A program made the position numbers and the translations under genes. From contig OZ024823.1 of NCBI GenBank assembly GCA_964016985.1, positions 111,747,459-111,811,458 of the forward strand: a DNA stretch of 64,000 bases, in the 5' to 3' direction. The notes under the pieces are model-generated. The model had not been told where the DNA came from and did no database searches. It saw nothing but the letters and a program-made list of their open reading frames with translations. This DNA comes from Anodontia alba. Its lineage: Eukaryota > Mollusca > Bivalvia > Lucinida > Lucinidae. Positions 12,236-26,400 of this stretch are shown piece after piece (position 1 is the stretch's first letter; every line of letters starts with the position of its first letter).

Positions 12236-12332
12236 TACATTCATCTGAGCCTGCAAAGACACAATTAAGCAACTGCGCATGTCTTTACAATAAAGATGTG
12301 GCTGTGGAAATGAAAAAAAAAATATTCAGATT

Positions 12333-12900
12333 AAAACAAGAGCACCGCATGCGGGTGCCAACGCTCGGCTGCAGTTTGACCTTAAAAATTAGGTCAAGGT
12401 CACCAAATTCCTTTCTGCATGGAGACCCGCCTAATTGTGCTAAATACCAAACATGACCAGAATCTATCCAGTGGTTCTGGAGATATAGCAGTGAAACCCA
12501 TTTTCTGAATGATCAAAGTTCCGTGGTGACCTTGAAAATTAGGTCAAGGTCACCGAATTCCTTTCTGCAATGGAGACCCTCCCAATTATGCTAAATACCA
12601 AACATGATCAGAATTCATCCATCAGTTCTTGAGAAATCGCAGTGAAATCATTTTTCAACAAAAATTCTAAGTCGAAAAAGGGGCATAACTGTGCCAAAAA
12701 TATTTTGAGGGTTACCTCCCCTATTGGTATGAGTTCCCCTTTTCATAACGAACAACTAGTCCTAGTTTCAAGTAAATATCTTCAGTAATGACAAAAATAT
12801 TATAAAATGTCCAAGTTTTTGCGCGACGGCGACGACGACGACGACGCAGAACTATGACAACAACTCGTCGTTTTCTTCGAAAACAGCCGAGCTAATAAAA
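12333..12900. repeat. Dispersed element with GACGAC tract
   Basis: Starts AACAAGAGCACCGCATGCGG and contains two copies of ATTAGGTCAAGGTCACC-AATTCC. It then has GCGACGGCGACGACGACG and ends CTCGTCGTTTTCTTCGAAAA. The start/end pattern suggests one unit inserted whole; class unknown. Confidence 0.55.
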
Positions 12901-13110
12901 TTGCGCCAATCAAAGACTCAGATTAGCCTGTACTTCAGTGCAGTCTATTGAGAGTCTTTGATGACACTCAATCATGAACTCGTATAAGATCTAATTTAAA
13001 ATAACATAAAAACATTGAAGATAATATATATAGATACATGTATTATATTTAAAATATGCAGATTCATAATATGTTCAAGTTAAAACATAATTAATGATCA
13101 TTAACAAATA

Positions 13111-13211
13111 TTAGGGTCCGAGTTTATTTGAGGCCGAGTTTGTTGGGGGCCAAGTTGGTCAGGGACCGACTTTGTAAGGGGCCGAGTTTGTTAGGGGCCG
13201 AGTTGTCCAGT
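13111..13211. repeat. GGGGCCGAGTT short array, right
   Basis: Five near copies of GGGGCCGAGTTTGTTA, inverted relative to the array at 11140-11240. Confidence 0.8.
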
Positions 13212-13557
13212 ATCCAAATCAGACGCCATATACCGTGTCGTCTGACCACTGTTAATACTTTTTATACACAATAAATTTCTATCAAAAATCAAATAAAACT
13301 AGAAAGTTCACCAGACACCCCTTAAATGACAATTAGAATCCGGATGCAAACCCCACTTTGGAAATATGGGTTAATGAATGAAAGAAGAGATATGGGGACA
13401 ATTTATCTGCACAACAGAATTCAGTAAATGAATCAGGATATATAACCGTTCACATTAAGGCAACAAGAACATGGCACTAGAGTAGAACTCGATCGTTTCC
13501 ATTAGTTCATCAGAGTAAGGATGTTGACCATGACCATGTCTGACTGTTGTTATTTTT

Positions 13558-13610
13558 ACTTTTATTGTTGTTGTTGATGATGATGATGATGACGATGATA
13601 ATGATGACTA
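13558..13610. repeat. GAT microsatellite
   Basis: (TTG)n followed by (GAT)n. Confidence 0.9.
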
Positions 13611-13689
13611 TTTATCAATAAATATATTTAATAACCGCATCAACCAATATAACTGAGCACCTCCCCCTCCCCGCGTAACGCCTTCCCAA

Positions 13690-14080
13690 CCTTCTTCTTC
13701 TCTACATGCTGCCAAACGCCCTCGCGGACATTTTAGGCAGGGGTGCGCTTGTCAAGAGTTTAAGACTGTTAAGATAAAAGCAAAGCATGATAGTGAGAAT
13801 GACAAAGTATGATAGTGCAGAGGGGGGGGGGGGGGGGAGGGTGAAATGATAGGTTATAAACAGGGATCTAGGGACGTGAGTGCTGTAGTCTGACATACAG
13901 CAGACCCAGGAAGGGCATTCCACTGGACTATAGCCGGAGGAAAGGAGTATTTATAGTAATCCAGAGATGCATACATCAGTCTAAAAGTCATAAATGTAGA
14001 AGGCCTAGTGCTCATCTGGGTATAATCTTGCCTGCATGGGTAATACAAATAAAATATCAAGTCTTCATTATACACAATTA
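13690..14080 (-). pseudogene. LINE 3' terminal fragment
   Basis: The minus strand reads STFMTFRLMYASLDYYKYSF then PPAIVQWNALPGSAV. This is the YKYSFFPRTI-QWNALP region of CR1/Jockey-type ORF2. Interrupted by a poly-G run at 13820-13837. It lies just upstream of the ATXN3 5' region. Confidence 0.65.
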
Positions 14081-14451
14081 TGTTATTTTATGCTACTTTA
14101 CTCTAGTTTGCACATCTTTACACTCATGTACGTCACTTTACGTCTCTTTGCGCCACTTTTACTGTATCTAGGCATACCCCGGCGTCAGCGTCGTACTTTC
14201 CCTTTTTGAAAAGCTAACGGTCAGCATCGTTTCCTGGTGATTTCTTGAGGTGGCATAGGTGATTCGTGGGTGACTGTAGTCTTTTACTGTTGTGCTGAAC
14301 AGTTTACTATCTAAAACTGAGGAGATCACTCAAATCGTAGAACTTTACTTGTGAGACTGGCTCGCTCGTTGTTCGTTTCGACAGTTTGCTTGACCCTCCT
14401 CTATCACGGTTAAGTGAAGGCTTAATCAAGCGGTGTCAAAGATTAGAATCA
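14080..14451 (+). promoter_or_regulatory. ATXN3: Presumed ATXN3 promoter and 5' UTR
   Basis: This is the stretch immediately upstream of the exon 1 ATG. It is free of the obvious repeat families that fill the rest of the window. I see no TATA box; TACGTCA near 14129 resembles a CRE half-site. The duplication begins at 14319, so the segment 14319-14451 is also present before the second exon 1 (19850-19982). The transcription start cannot be placed from sequence. Confidence 0.45.
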
Positions 14452-14475
14452 ATGGAAGCGATATTTCACGAAAAA
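14452..14475 (+). CDS. ATXN3: ATXN3 exon 1, upstream copy
   Basis: ATG followed by codons reading MEAIFHEK, then GTAAGT. This is the conserved ataxin-3 N-terminus, and the phase-0 donor joins to exon 2, which begins QEGSLC. It lies 133 bp inside the left edge of the tandem duplication, so only this copy keeps the native sequence upstream of 14319. Confidence 0.93.
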
Positions 14476-17400
14476 GTAAGTAAAATGGATTTTTTCTTGT
14501 ACATACTCCCGTAGACCTATGTTTGTGTATTATTTAGAGCTCAGCTTTAAAACGCCAGTCGGATTTCTTGGTCAACTGGAGTTTTAAAGCTCTCAAAAAT
14601 TGATGGAAAATTAATTGTGAAGAATGCTTTTTCGGATGCTACTAGTTCTCGTAAACGAACTTTTTCTTTGTTTGTTCCGCTATCAACGCTAGCGTGATAG
14701 CCCAGTGAATAGTGCACTGGCCTCAGACACTAAATGTCCTAGTTCATGACAAGGCTCTGCATCAATTTATCTAAGGACTAGATTTAGATGAACTATCTTG
14801 TCGGTGAGCTGTCTCGGAACCACAGGTTCTGATCATATCCAATTCAATAAAGGGGTTACAGGTTCCAATCATATCCAATTCAATAAGAAAATATATAGAT
14901 GCGAACCCTTTCATAAAACATAGCCGGGTTCTCATTAATTCCAAAATGGAGTCCTGGACCTGTTTTGTGTGTTTGGACATAGTTGTCAGAGTAATATAGC
15001 AAAATTACATAGTGGGACTCCTACTTTTTTTTAAGAAAATAGCTTTGGGAATCCCATTTTTAAAATCCTAGTGACCAACAAGGTAAGCTGTGTCTCGCAT
15101 GACCCGTTTTTTTTTCCCTAAAACCATGTAGGTCATACAGAAGGTCCTGCTTGTCAAGATGCTTTTAAAACCAAGTGTGAAGCCAGTATATGCGCCAGCA
15201 AACCCTTACCCTTACAAAGTATGCAACTTATACAAGTCAGGGAAATAGGCCTGTAGTTGGTGGTGGACGACTTATTCCCCTTCTTGATGACTGGGGCCTT
15301 ATGCTAATCAGCCAGGAGCCAAACATGACTGGAGTAAATTGGTTACCAGGTTACCAATTTACTCCAGTCATGGTTAGCTCCTGGCTGATTGACACATTAA
15401 ACATTACTGATATACATTTTTAATCAACTTTCAGCATAAGTGTAAGTGCTAGACCCACTTTATATAGAATGTTGTTTTAATATAAAAATGCTATGTTGTG
15501 CTATAACTGTCCAGCAGCACTGAACATTTGGAAGTTGTGAAAAATGGTAAACTTTATCATAGAACTGTTTTTTTTTTCTCTCTCTCTCTCCAATATTCAA
15601 CACCATTTCATATTTTCACATTTTAGGTTTAAGCGTTATGACCATTTTCAGTTTTTGTCTCAGCCGGTCGGCAACATTCTTTCATAGAGATTGATCATGA
15701 AGTATTTTCTATGGTCATCCTCCCCCTTCCATGGATTCAAGAAGGGCAGTTGTCAGTTTCTTACTAGAGAATGTGCACAAATACTGATTAACCACTTAGA
15801 AGACTAAGCCTATGTGATCCTAATGGGTTGATTAGGCCATAAAACCAACTCAGTCAATCAGTTTTTGCCTCGGCTTAGACTAGCAATAAAATCTGTTATT
15901 ATACCCCGGACATACGAAGTATGTGGGGGTATATAGTTTTTGCTTTTCCGTTCGTACGTTCGTTCGTTCGTTTGTTCGTCTTTCCGCCACAGGGTCAAAG
16001 TTTTTGCGTTAAAGTTTATAAGACCTCATATTTTAAAGACCCTTTGATGGATTTCATTCATATTTGGCATGATGGTAGATATATGTCTAAAGTTTTATCA
16101 GCACCATCCCCACCCCGGGGGTGACCTTGGGGTCAAGGTCACAGACTTCAAATTTTCATAAAAAAGTCAGGGTCAAAGTTTTTGCGTTAAAGTTTATAAG
16201 ACCTCATATTTTGAAGACCCTTCGATGGATTTCATTCATATTTTGTATGTTGATAGATATAGGTTTAAAGTTTTTATCAGCACCATCCCCACCCCGGGGG
16301 TGACCTTGGGGTCAAGGTCACAGACTTCGAATTTTCATAAAAAAGTCAGGGTCAAAGTTTTTGCGTTAAAGTTTATAAGACCTCATATTTTGAAGACCCT
16401 TTGATGGATTTCATTCATATTTGGCATGATGGTAGATATAGGTCTATAGTTTTTATCAGCACCATCCCCGCCCCGGGGGTACCTTGGGGTCAAGGTCACG
16501 GACTTAGAATTTTCATAAAAAAGTCAAAGTTTTTTGTGTTAAAGTTTATATAGCTATATCATCAAGACCCTTTAGGAATTTCATTTATATTTGACATGTT
16601 GCTAGATATCGGCCTAAAGTCTTACTCTGCATGATCCCCACTCAGGGTGTGACCGAGGTCAAGGTCACGAACTTAGAATTTTCATATTAAAGTAAAAAAT
16701 TTTTGCGTTTAAATTTATATAGCCATATCATCAAGACCTTTTGTTAAATTTCAGTATTCCCTAATTGAAAGGCCAGCGGATATAGCTATCAGCAAGGAAT
16801 CTGTTGGTCTGTCCGTCGATCTGTTGAAGCATTATTCGTTCATACTTTATTTTTGTCTTAGGGTCAAAGTTTTTACGTTAAAGTTTATAAGACCTCATAT
16901 TTTGAAGACCCTTTGATGGATTTCATTCATATATGGCATGATGGTAGATATAGCTCTAAAGTTTTTATTGGCACCATCCCCACCCCGGGGGGTGACCTTT
17001 GGGTCAAGGTCACGAAATACCGGAATACCCATGAAAAATATAGGTGTACCTGTGAAAGACACCTATTAAAGATACCAATATTGGCTTTAATTAATTAAGT
17101 AATATGGAAACGGGATAATATTTTTACCTCAAAATTGTCTTTGAAGTTTTTTTTTATTTGAAAACATTGTTGATAGTCCGCTAAATCAGAGCTGGAATAC
17201 GACCGGAATACCCGTGAAAAACGTGAATTACCTACACTTCAAACGAAAAGTACATATGACTTTTTGTATAAAATATTTATCAATTGAGTGAACAATTTGT
17301 TCCGATTGATTTAGTTATGTATGATGTATATAAAAGAAATATATGGCCAGAAGTAAGTCTCAAACATGACACACCGAAAGTTGATCATTTACGCATGTTT

Positions 17401-20400
17401 GAAACTTACGCATATTAAACAACCAATGCAATCATGATGAGTAACGTCACCCTTACATCCATGGAGCTTGTATGAATATTATTTTAAATATAATATAAAT
17501 ATATCGCTTCTTCCACTGCTTCAAGATTGGCAGTTACAAGTTTCTGGAGGAAGAGGGTTCAGTGTACTGGTTAAACGCTTATTTTATAAGCATGACCCCT
17601 CTTTATTGGCGCGATTCGTAAAAAATGCTGTTCCCTATCCCGTTTCGCATGAGTATACCTCGTAAAGCAATTGCAGTTAACTCCCTTTTAATAGTCTGTT
17701 GCAGTTAGCTCCCTTAAAAGAATAAAACCTTGCAGTGTGAGGAGGTTACCCCGCATTTACCAGGGTACAAACTTGGACCCAATATATTATTAGGTCCGAG
17801 GTACAAATGAATATTGTTATGTTATTCTCTTTCAGTATATACATTAATAACATTATCTTTATTGGCTTATAGAGCAATCTTCAGAACTTTCGTTTCCATG
17901 TAAAGTGTTCTGTTTTTGTGTCTTCAACATTCGATATGCAAAACCAAGACCTATTTTATTTAACAAGTAAAAGAGACGCATGTATAAACCTAGCATCGGC
18001 GGGAAAGCATCTTCGCAAAATATTGCTATATGCCTTCGCGGACATTCCAGGCAGCGTCCTCCTGGGTAGACACTAATACTAAGATACAAGGATAAAGTGT
18101 CTTGCTCAAAGACACAACACTTGGTGCTTGCGGGTATCGAATTACCACTATCTGGGCTAATTCAGCAGACGACAAAAAAGAGAAAAAAAATCGTTATTTG
18201 TTTTATTACCAAGAAAACAGGATTTGACATTTCATGCAATGGAGACAATTTGCATGAAATGCAAATCCCGTTTTCTTGGAAGAATGATAAAAATATTTCA
18301 AAATGTCGTCTGTTGAAAACTTTACCTAGAACGTTAAGCGTTATGGTTTGCACAAACAAATGGCGCATGGGTCTGTGCATGGCAAAACCTAATAACGTAC
18401 GAAGAGACGAATCAGTCTGCACATTCTGAGCCTGCACATCAGTAGTCTGATCAGAGCCTTCGCTAATCGTATGTACCGCATACAGTCTATGGGTTTAACG
18501 AAATGTGCGACGAGCGAAGACTCGGGTCAATCTGTGCAACTGCACGTTCTGATCAGAGCATTCGCTGATCGTACAGTATGCACCTTCTTCAGACTCCGGG
18601 CTATCCAAGAAGCTTGCTTTATATAGTGGGTCGATGCACAGACTGACCTGAGTCTTTGCTGGTCGCACGTACATTGTACTATAGTACGTTAGTAGTATAG
18701 GCTGTTTTGTCGTCCGGTTCATTGTAAGAACATTGTAAATCATACTTTTGTACCGACGTAATTTTGGTTTGAACTGGAGTTAAAAAAACGGCCCAGTCAA
18801 CACTATGCACTTGTCGAGCCCACACACTTTTCCGGGGTGGGCTTATTCATAAGCTATTAATCATTTCAACAGTTCATATACTTTGACGATAGAGCCTACT
18901 TTTGGAGGTAAGGCCCTTTGAACGCTGAAAATATTTTAGTGCACGATTTCTGTAATATATTTTTGTCCACTCTGTAACTTGAAAACTATTTGAGATATTT
19001 TCTTGAAACAGTATCATGATATATTGGGAAATGGTGCCTCGGTGCTGTGTTACAGTGGTAAAGCTGCTCGCCTTGTCACCCAGGGTCATGGGTTCGATCC
19101 CAGGCTTCTCAAGCCTTTAATATGGGACTTTAAACCATGGTCCACATTTCCCTATGACCTAGCTGTTACGGGGACGTAAAAAACTCACTCACTCATTTGA
19201 ATTGTCATTAGCCTCTCTTGCCCCTTGTGTGCGTAAAGTGTGTTTTTGTGTGACAGACACCCTTTTCACATGGGCTGTCCTATTGATTCAATGCCTCTTT
19301 GATAGCAGAAGTGCCCCTTTAAGTAAATTTATATTGACACGTGCGGTTGCTGCACGCGAGTGAGAATTTCCCGGTCTTTTACCATAGAACGTCATTTATA
19401 TTGAGCACGTGCGGTTGTTGCATGGGAAGAGGCAGTTACAGGAATACCAAATATAAATATGTAATTCGTCGATTGGGGGCAGATGTTTGATTCTCTTTGT
19501 GATTTTTGTGATTTTCATGTTTTTGTTTTGTTTTCTACAGCATATTGAGTAAAAATGACCATGCCAGACCCACTTATGTGGCCGGAGTAGACTAAGCCGA
19601 AGAATCCGGTACTTTTTCATATGGAGTGTTGTTGAGGCCCTTGTTACTTGCTCGAACAGTGAATGGGGCTACCGGGGTTTTCTTTGGACCTAGGGAGCAC
19701 CCAAATATATTCAGGGAACAAGGCAGCATTGGTTAATATTTTAAGAAAACAAGGGAATTGACCTAATTTTGGTGGATCGGAATGCGGAAATTTGGAAAAC
19801 ACTTTTGGGATAAGACCTTTGCGACCAGCGCAGACTCAGATCAACCAAGGAGGAGATCACTCAAATCGTAGAACTTTACTTGTGAGACTGGCTCGCTCGT
19901 TGTTCGTTTCGACAGTTTGCTTGACCCTCCTCTATCACGGTTAAGTGAAGGCTTAATCAAGCGGTGTCAAAGATTAGAATCAATGGAAGCGATATTTCAC
20001 GAAAAAGTAAGTAAAATGGATTTTTTCTTGTACATACTCCCGTAGACCTATGTTTGTGTATTATTTAGAGCTCAGCTTTAAAACGCCAGTCGGATTTCTT
20101 GGTCAACTGGAGTTTTAAAGCTCTCAAAAATTGATGGAAAATTAATTGTGAAGAATGCTTTTTCGGATGCTACTAGTTCTCGTAAACGAACTTTTTCTTT
20201 GTTTGTTCCGCTATCAACGCTAGCGTGATAGCCCAGTGAATAGTGCACTGGCCTCAGACACTAAATGTCCTAGTTCATGACAAGGCTCTGCATCAATTTA
20301 TCTAAGGACTAGATTTAGATGAACTATCTTGTCGGTGAGCTGTCTCGGAACCACAGGTTCTGATCATATCCAATTCAATAAAGGGGTTACAGGTTCCAAT

Positions 20401-23400
20401 CATATCCAATTCAATAAGAAAATATATAGATGCGAACCCTTTCATAAAACATAGCCGGGTTCTCATTAATTCCAAAATGGAGTCCTGGACCTGTTTTGTG
20501 TGTTTGGACATAGTTGTCAGAGTAATATAGCAAAATTACATAGTGGGACTCCTACTTTTTTTTAAGAAAATAGCTTTGGGAATCCCATTTTTAAAATCCT
20601 AGTGACCAACAAGGTAAGCTGTGTCTCGCATGACCCGTTTTTTTTTCCCTAAAACCATGTAGGTCATACAGAAGGTCCTGCTTGTCAAGATGCTTTTAAA
20701 ACCAAGTGTGAAGCCAGTATATGCGCCAGCAAACCCTTACCCTTACAAAGTATGCAACTTATACAAGTCAGGGAAATAGGCCTGTAGTTGGTGGTGGACG
20801 ACTTATTCCCCTTCTTGATGACTGGGGCCTTATGCTAATCAGCCAGGAGCCAAACATGACTGGAGTAAATTGGTTACCAGGTTACCAATTTACTCCAGTC
20901 ATGGTTAGCTCCTGGCTGATTGACACATTAAACATTACTGATATACATTTTTAATCAACTTTCAGCATAAGTGTAAGTGCTAGACCCACTTTATATAGAA
21001 TGTTGTTTTAATATAAAAATGCTATGTTGTGCTATAACTGTCCAGCAGCACTGAACATTTGGAAGTTGTGAAAAATGGTAAACTTTATCATAGAACTGTT
21101 TTTTTTTTCTCTCTCTCTCTCCAATATTCAACACCATTTCATATTTTCACATTTTAGGTTTAAGCGTTATGACCATTTTCAGTTTTTGTCTCAGCCGGTC
21201 GGCAACATTCTTTCATAGAGATTGATCATGAAGTATTTTCTATGGTCATCCTCCCCCTTCCATGGATTCAAGAAGGGCAGTTGTCAGTTTCTTACTAGAG
21301 AATGTGCACAAATACTGATTAACCACTTAGAAGACTAAGCCTATGTGATCCTAATGGGTTGATTAGGCCATAAAACCAACTCAGTCAATCAGTTTTTGCC
21401 TCGGCTTAGACTAGCAATAAAATCTGTTATTATACCCCGGACATACGAAGTATGTGGGGGTATATAGTTTTTGCTTTTCCGTTCGTATGTTCGTTCGTTC
21501 GTTTGTTCGTCTTTCCGCCACAGGGTCAAAGTTTTTGCGTTAAAGTTTATAAGACCTCATATTTTAAAGACCCTTTGATGGATTTCATTCATATTTGGCA
21601 TGATGGTAGATATATGTCTAAAGTTTTATCAGCACCATCCCCACCCCGGGGGTGACCTTGGGGTCAAGGTCACAGACTTCAAATTTTCATAAAAAAGTCA
21701 GGGTCAAAGTTTTTGCGTTAAAGTTTATAAGACCTCATATTTTGAAGACCCTTCGATGGATTTCATTCATATTTTGTATGTTGATAGATATAGGTTTAAA
21801 GTTTTTATCAGCACCATCCCCACCCCGGGGGTGACCTTGGGGTCAAGGTCACAGACTTCGAATTTTCATAAAAAAGTCAGGGTCAAAGTTTTTGCGTTAA
21901 AGTTTATAAGACCTCATATTTTGAAGACCCTTTGATGGATTTCATTCATATTTGGCATGATGGTAGATATAGGTCTATAGTTTTTATCAGCACCATCCCC
22001 GCCCCGGGGGTACCTTGGGGTCAAGGTCACGGACTTAGAATTTTCATAAAAAAGTCAAAGTTTTTTGTGTTTAAGTTTATATAGCTATATCATCAAGACC
22101 CTTTAGGAATTTCATTTATATTTGACATGTTGCTAGATATCGGCCTAAAGCATACATGCCAAAACCTCAGTTGGTCAATCTGTGAGATCTGAGAAAAATT
22201 TAAGTGAGATTTCAAAAAATTCTGTGAGATTTTTTCTCGGCGCTGTATTTTGTCATACGAAGTAATTTTCGAAATTTAAAGCTTATTTATTTGAAAGGCA
22301 TGACTTCTGCAGGAGTCTTTAAAGTGTTTAAATAATGAGGGCCAGCAAACTTTATCCCTCTTGCAGCATTCATGTCTTTAAAATCAAAATAAATATCTTT
22401 AATTTCCAAAAAGATACTTCTTATGCAGATCTTGGTGTAAGGAACAAGTAAAGTTAACATTTATGGATTTATTAATAAACAATATCGACACTTACAAATA
22501 CTATCAAGTATTATAGTTAAACTATTCTAGAGTTATCTCCCTTTGAAAATTTGACAGGGCTATGCACTCAAGGGAGACCATTCATTGTTCAGTGATTTAA
22601 GGCCTGCTTCACTGGTATGGTCTCCCTTGGGTACTATTTTCAAAGGGAAATAACTATGGATTGTTTAAGTTTTGCTTGACTGGTATTTTACCACTTAACA
22701 GTAATAACAACCTAAATTTTCAAATATAGATAACTGTTGGAATCTTAAGTCTTTGCTATGCTGGTATCTTCCTTATGATCATGAAATAGCACATTCAGTT
22801 AACAGCACTTTTTACAGTTAAGAGCACTTTTCCTCACGAATGGCCTCTGTACTTGCTGACTTGGCAGCCTGAGTAAGTTCCTTTGATGGCTTAAACACAT
22901 AACACTCCACTGGATTGTTCAGTTTCACACTCAGAAGTGCATGAATAGTGTCTGGCGTTAGGTTGTGTCGAGTATCAGTCTGTATCTTCTTAAGCATGCT
23001 GAAGCTCCTCTCAGCATCAGCATTGGAATGAGCGATGCACAGGACTGTCATAGCTAACTTTGACAACATTCCATACTGATGATCTCCTAATGGTGTCTTT
23101 TTCTTTGACATGGACATCCAGAAGTTGTCTAACAGTGTCGTTTCAATGTCGAAAGGAGGCAGGTCACAACTGGGAGACAACAGATACTCCTGCACTTCTT
23201 CTTCGATGCTGCTGGCTGGAAGCTCTGAAGTAAACTTCTTCCCCAAGTCAACAACTGAAAGCAGAAAATACATCAATTCTTGATTTGTAATGAAAAGAAA
23301 GAATCTGTGAACAGAATTATCATTGATGCTTTAATTAAAATGGGGAAAAAAAAGAAAATAAATAAATAAATGAATAAAAATATAAAGCATTTGTAAAAGG

Positions 23401-26400
23401 TTGTCATTTATTTTTTACCTTGGAAGAGTTTGGAGTTAGCATTTTTCCTGTTAGTGGGAAAGGAAGCTAATTATTTTCTACTGGATTACTCAACTTTAAA
23501 GTTGTACCAATTCCATTTTAAAGCAAATTATATGAGCTACTGGAAAATGAAAGATGATCTATTGGAAAATAAAAATCTTCTTCCATACCTTGATCACAGG
23601 AAACTTGCTCCCTCATGTCCGGATTCAGGAATGCCATTGCCTTCAGGGTCAGGTCATGAAACGGAAACTTCTTCACCATTTTAGACACAACAGCTTCATA
23701 GAAGCCTCTGACAGAGCTGAAAGGGAAGAACAAAGCACATGTAATTCTTAAGAGATTTCTGTTTCATTCTAAAAATATTCTACAAATCATTTTACTAACT
23801 GGATTTCAAGAGCTGATGACAATAATGCAGATGTATACAGATGTACATCAATTTTTTGGCAATTTGTCTGTTACACTACGGCTATGAAATACATTGCATC
23901 TAGTTTGTTGATCCTTGCTCTTTTGTATTCAAGCAACTGCCTGATTTTCATACAGCCTGTACAGAAATGAATAAGAAAACAACTCACTGAAAAAAGAAAC
24001 AAATACTTACTCATAGAACTTGGTGACTGTGTACGAAGGAATGCTGTCTAGGTTGTCTTTGAGGTACTCTCTTGTCTGGAGCCCCACAGCAATGTTGTCA
24101 TCAGCATGCTGATTCTCTCTGTCGCTGAAGTTGACTTTGGTCAGATCTGGGCAGGATCTGATGACAGCAGTTTTCACAAACTTCCCCAAAAACTTTCGCA
24201 GAAGCCGGACCATCTCGGAGTGAAGGTGACCAATCATAGCAGCTCCAGCCTAGAGAAACATGAAATAAATTGTTAAATAAACTGATATAAAAATAATTGA
24301 TGAAGTAACAAATATACATCTTTGGTTTTACTGTGGCCGTACAAAATTATTTCTCCCTTAGAACTTGACTCTTCTAATATATAACCAGATGTTAGAATAG
24401 TTCAGTGGTATGCTGTTTTATTTTGGTTTTACAACAGCCTTTAAGTTTATTTTACTCACAGTTACTACTGCCCTTCACGATTATTAAAGTATATGAAAAA
24501 TTCACTTTAAATTATTTCATTTACCTGGAATGTGGTGTTGAATTCATTCAATACTGGAAGGATGAAGCTGAGAAACTGGTAGTACAGGAACATCTCAGGG
24601 TTGTTCATCCAGTCTTTGATCTTCTGTACTCTTCCGGGCTTCTCAGAGTCGTCATGACTGGAAAAATAGCTCTGCAGCGCAGGCCACTGCTGCAGAAGGC
24701 GGCTGACACACTTCTGTAGGCTGAGCCATCGAGTGCTGCAGTGCTTCAAAATCTTAAGGGGTTCTGTGTTGGTGAACTCTAGGAACTCTTGTTGATATAG
24801 CTGCTTCCTCTTTGAACTGCAACAGAATGTAGAAAACATTTGTTTCATTTACATTCCTCAAAAAGTAAATAAATACGAAGTAAATAACCAATAAAAGAAA
24901 AAAAAAAGAAGAATAATGAATTAAAATTCAGTTTTGACGTGACGCTTTAATAACTAAATGCTGTTAATTATCTACACAACCACTATGCCAAGTATAAATT
25001 TATACTCTTAATGTTCATTCTTTAACCACACTTTGTCTGAAGCTTCTTCTAGTGCAATATATTGTGTGACCAAACATTGAACTTTGAAGGCTCTGGCATG
25101 ACTGTGCGGATGCCTAATCCTTTGCTGGTTGCATACAGAATAAGTACCATGTTCTTATGTGCTGGCTCACATATGTATATATAATGCCCATTATCATGAT
25201 GCCAATCAGTACTAACCTGTGAAAAAAGTGAAAATACACATCAATGAGTAGGTCATCCACTGGCAGAGGTAGAGCCTTAACCCCAGCCTGGGCACAAAGG
25301 TTGGCAAGGTGGCATACACAGCCTAGGTTAAAGACAGCCGGGTTCTTCTCTCTCAGTCTCGATAGCACACTGTTTGTTTTCCCAGTCATCACACTGGCAT
25401 TGTCACTCGAGTAGCCGATACAGTTCTCCCATGGAATGTTTCTGTCTCTGAAAAATAAATAGAAAAGTAAATACACCTGAGCCTCTTTATTACACTATAG
25501 TTGGGGTCCAAAGTAAAATCCATGTTAGCTAAACACACCGTGTTATATCCAAATAAAAATGTGTAGAATATATAGAAAAATGACCATTTTTTTCTATATA
25601 ATCTATACATTTTTGGGATCCATCTTCCAACCCTGTTATATTCAAAACCGTTTTATAATGAATTTATTATCTTCTGTGGTTGCACAGCCCGGTTTTGTGT
25701 CTCATATAAAAATTATTAAACATAGACCAAGTACTGCTTTCTGTAAGTAACAATTTTATTGAAAATCATTGAGTAATCTTTATAATTATCTTGGTTCCGG
25801 ACTTAATATATTTTAGATATGATTATCACTTTACTTTGTCAAAACTGAAACTTACACAAATATCTCACTCAGGCAGTTGAAAAGGTTTTCACCAGTACCA
25901 ATGTTGCAGATCGGCAACCCCAAAAACTTCGTTGTAACCCGCTGCAGAGTTGTATCAAATATTCTTATCAGAACAGTCATAGTCTTGTTGTCACCTTGAT
26001 CATTGGATTCATCAATCATGAGTGAGAACTTCTGTTTCTGGCACATGTCAGTAACAGTCTTGTCAAAACTTGGGGCCAGGGCCTTCTTGACAATGTATGA
26101 GGACTTCATTCGTCGACAACTGAACTGTCTCGCTATGTTGGAGTCAGGGAACATCTCTTTGACAACCATGGTGAAGTGATCAGCTACAAGGAAAGGTATG
26201 TTGTGTTCTGTCAGGAAATTTGTGAAGATGACCTCAGCTCTCGTCACCGCGTCAGTGGAATCTTTCGGCTGGCCAAAGAATGATGTCACTTTCTTGTTGA
26301 ACTGTGTAGACCCTAAGGATTTCTTGTGGTTCTGACCCACAGCATGCTGTTTAATGTCATACTTCCCACTATGTGCAATACTAAAATCTATAGTGCACGA

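Larger units (their letters stand above)
14319..19846. repeat. Tandem segmental duplication, copy 1 (deleted derivative)
   Basis: Direct repeat of 19850-32684. Offset is +5,531 at the left end and +12,837/12,838 at the right end. I noticed only scattered single-base differences (e.g. 15958 versus 21487, and a 1-bp indel near 30788). It contains ATXN3 exon 1, a truncated Helitron-like element and part of the long-TIR element. Compared with copy 2 it has no hAT insertion and lacks the equivalent of 27592-29853. Confidence 0.95.
17013..19846. mobile_element. Truncated copy of the long-TIR element (copy 1)
   Basis: Matches 29850-32684. The first 27 bp of the left TIR were lost in the 2.26-kb deletion. 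The right end is cut off by the duplication breakpoint, so no right TIR is present in copy 1. Confidence 0.85.

Noticed and set aside
14771..15423. Open frames of 69 and 77 codons in both duplication copies
   Set aside because: They lie in ATXN3 intron 1; the second runs over a palindrome (mirror peptides). No family match.
15921..16303. Short open frames, repeated at 21452-21834
   Set aside because: They lie in ~185-bp Helitron-like units and restart in each; no homology or splice support.
18097..18437. Open frames on both strands (110 and 91 codons), duplicated at 30935-31275
   Set aside because: They cross a palindromic MITE and short dispersed repeats; no recognisable protein. Identical duplication explains the conservation between copies.
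19060..19110. tRNA gene (good B box)
   Set aside because: No acceptor stem or full cloverleaf can be drawn, and the body and tail are those of a SINE.
22818..23276. Separate 152-codon gene
   Set aside because: It is the last exon of the hAT transposase; the first 22 nt upstream of the acceptor are intron.
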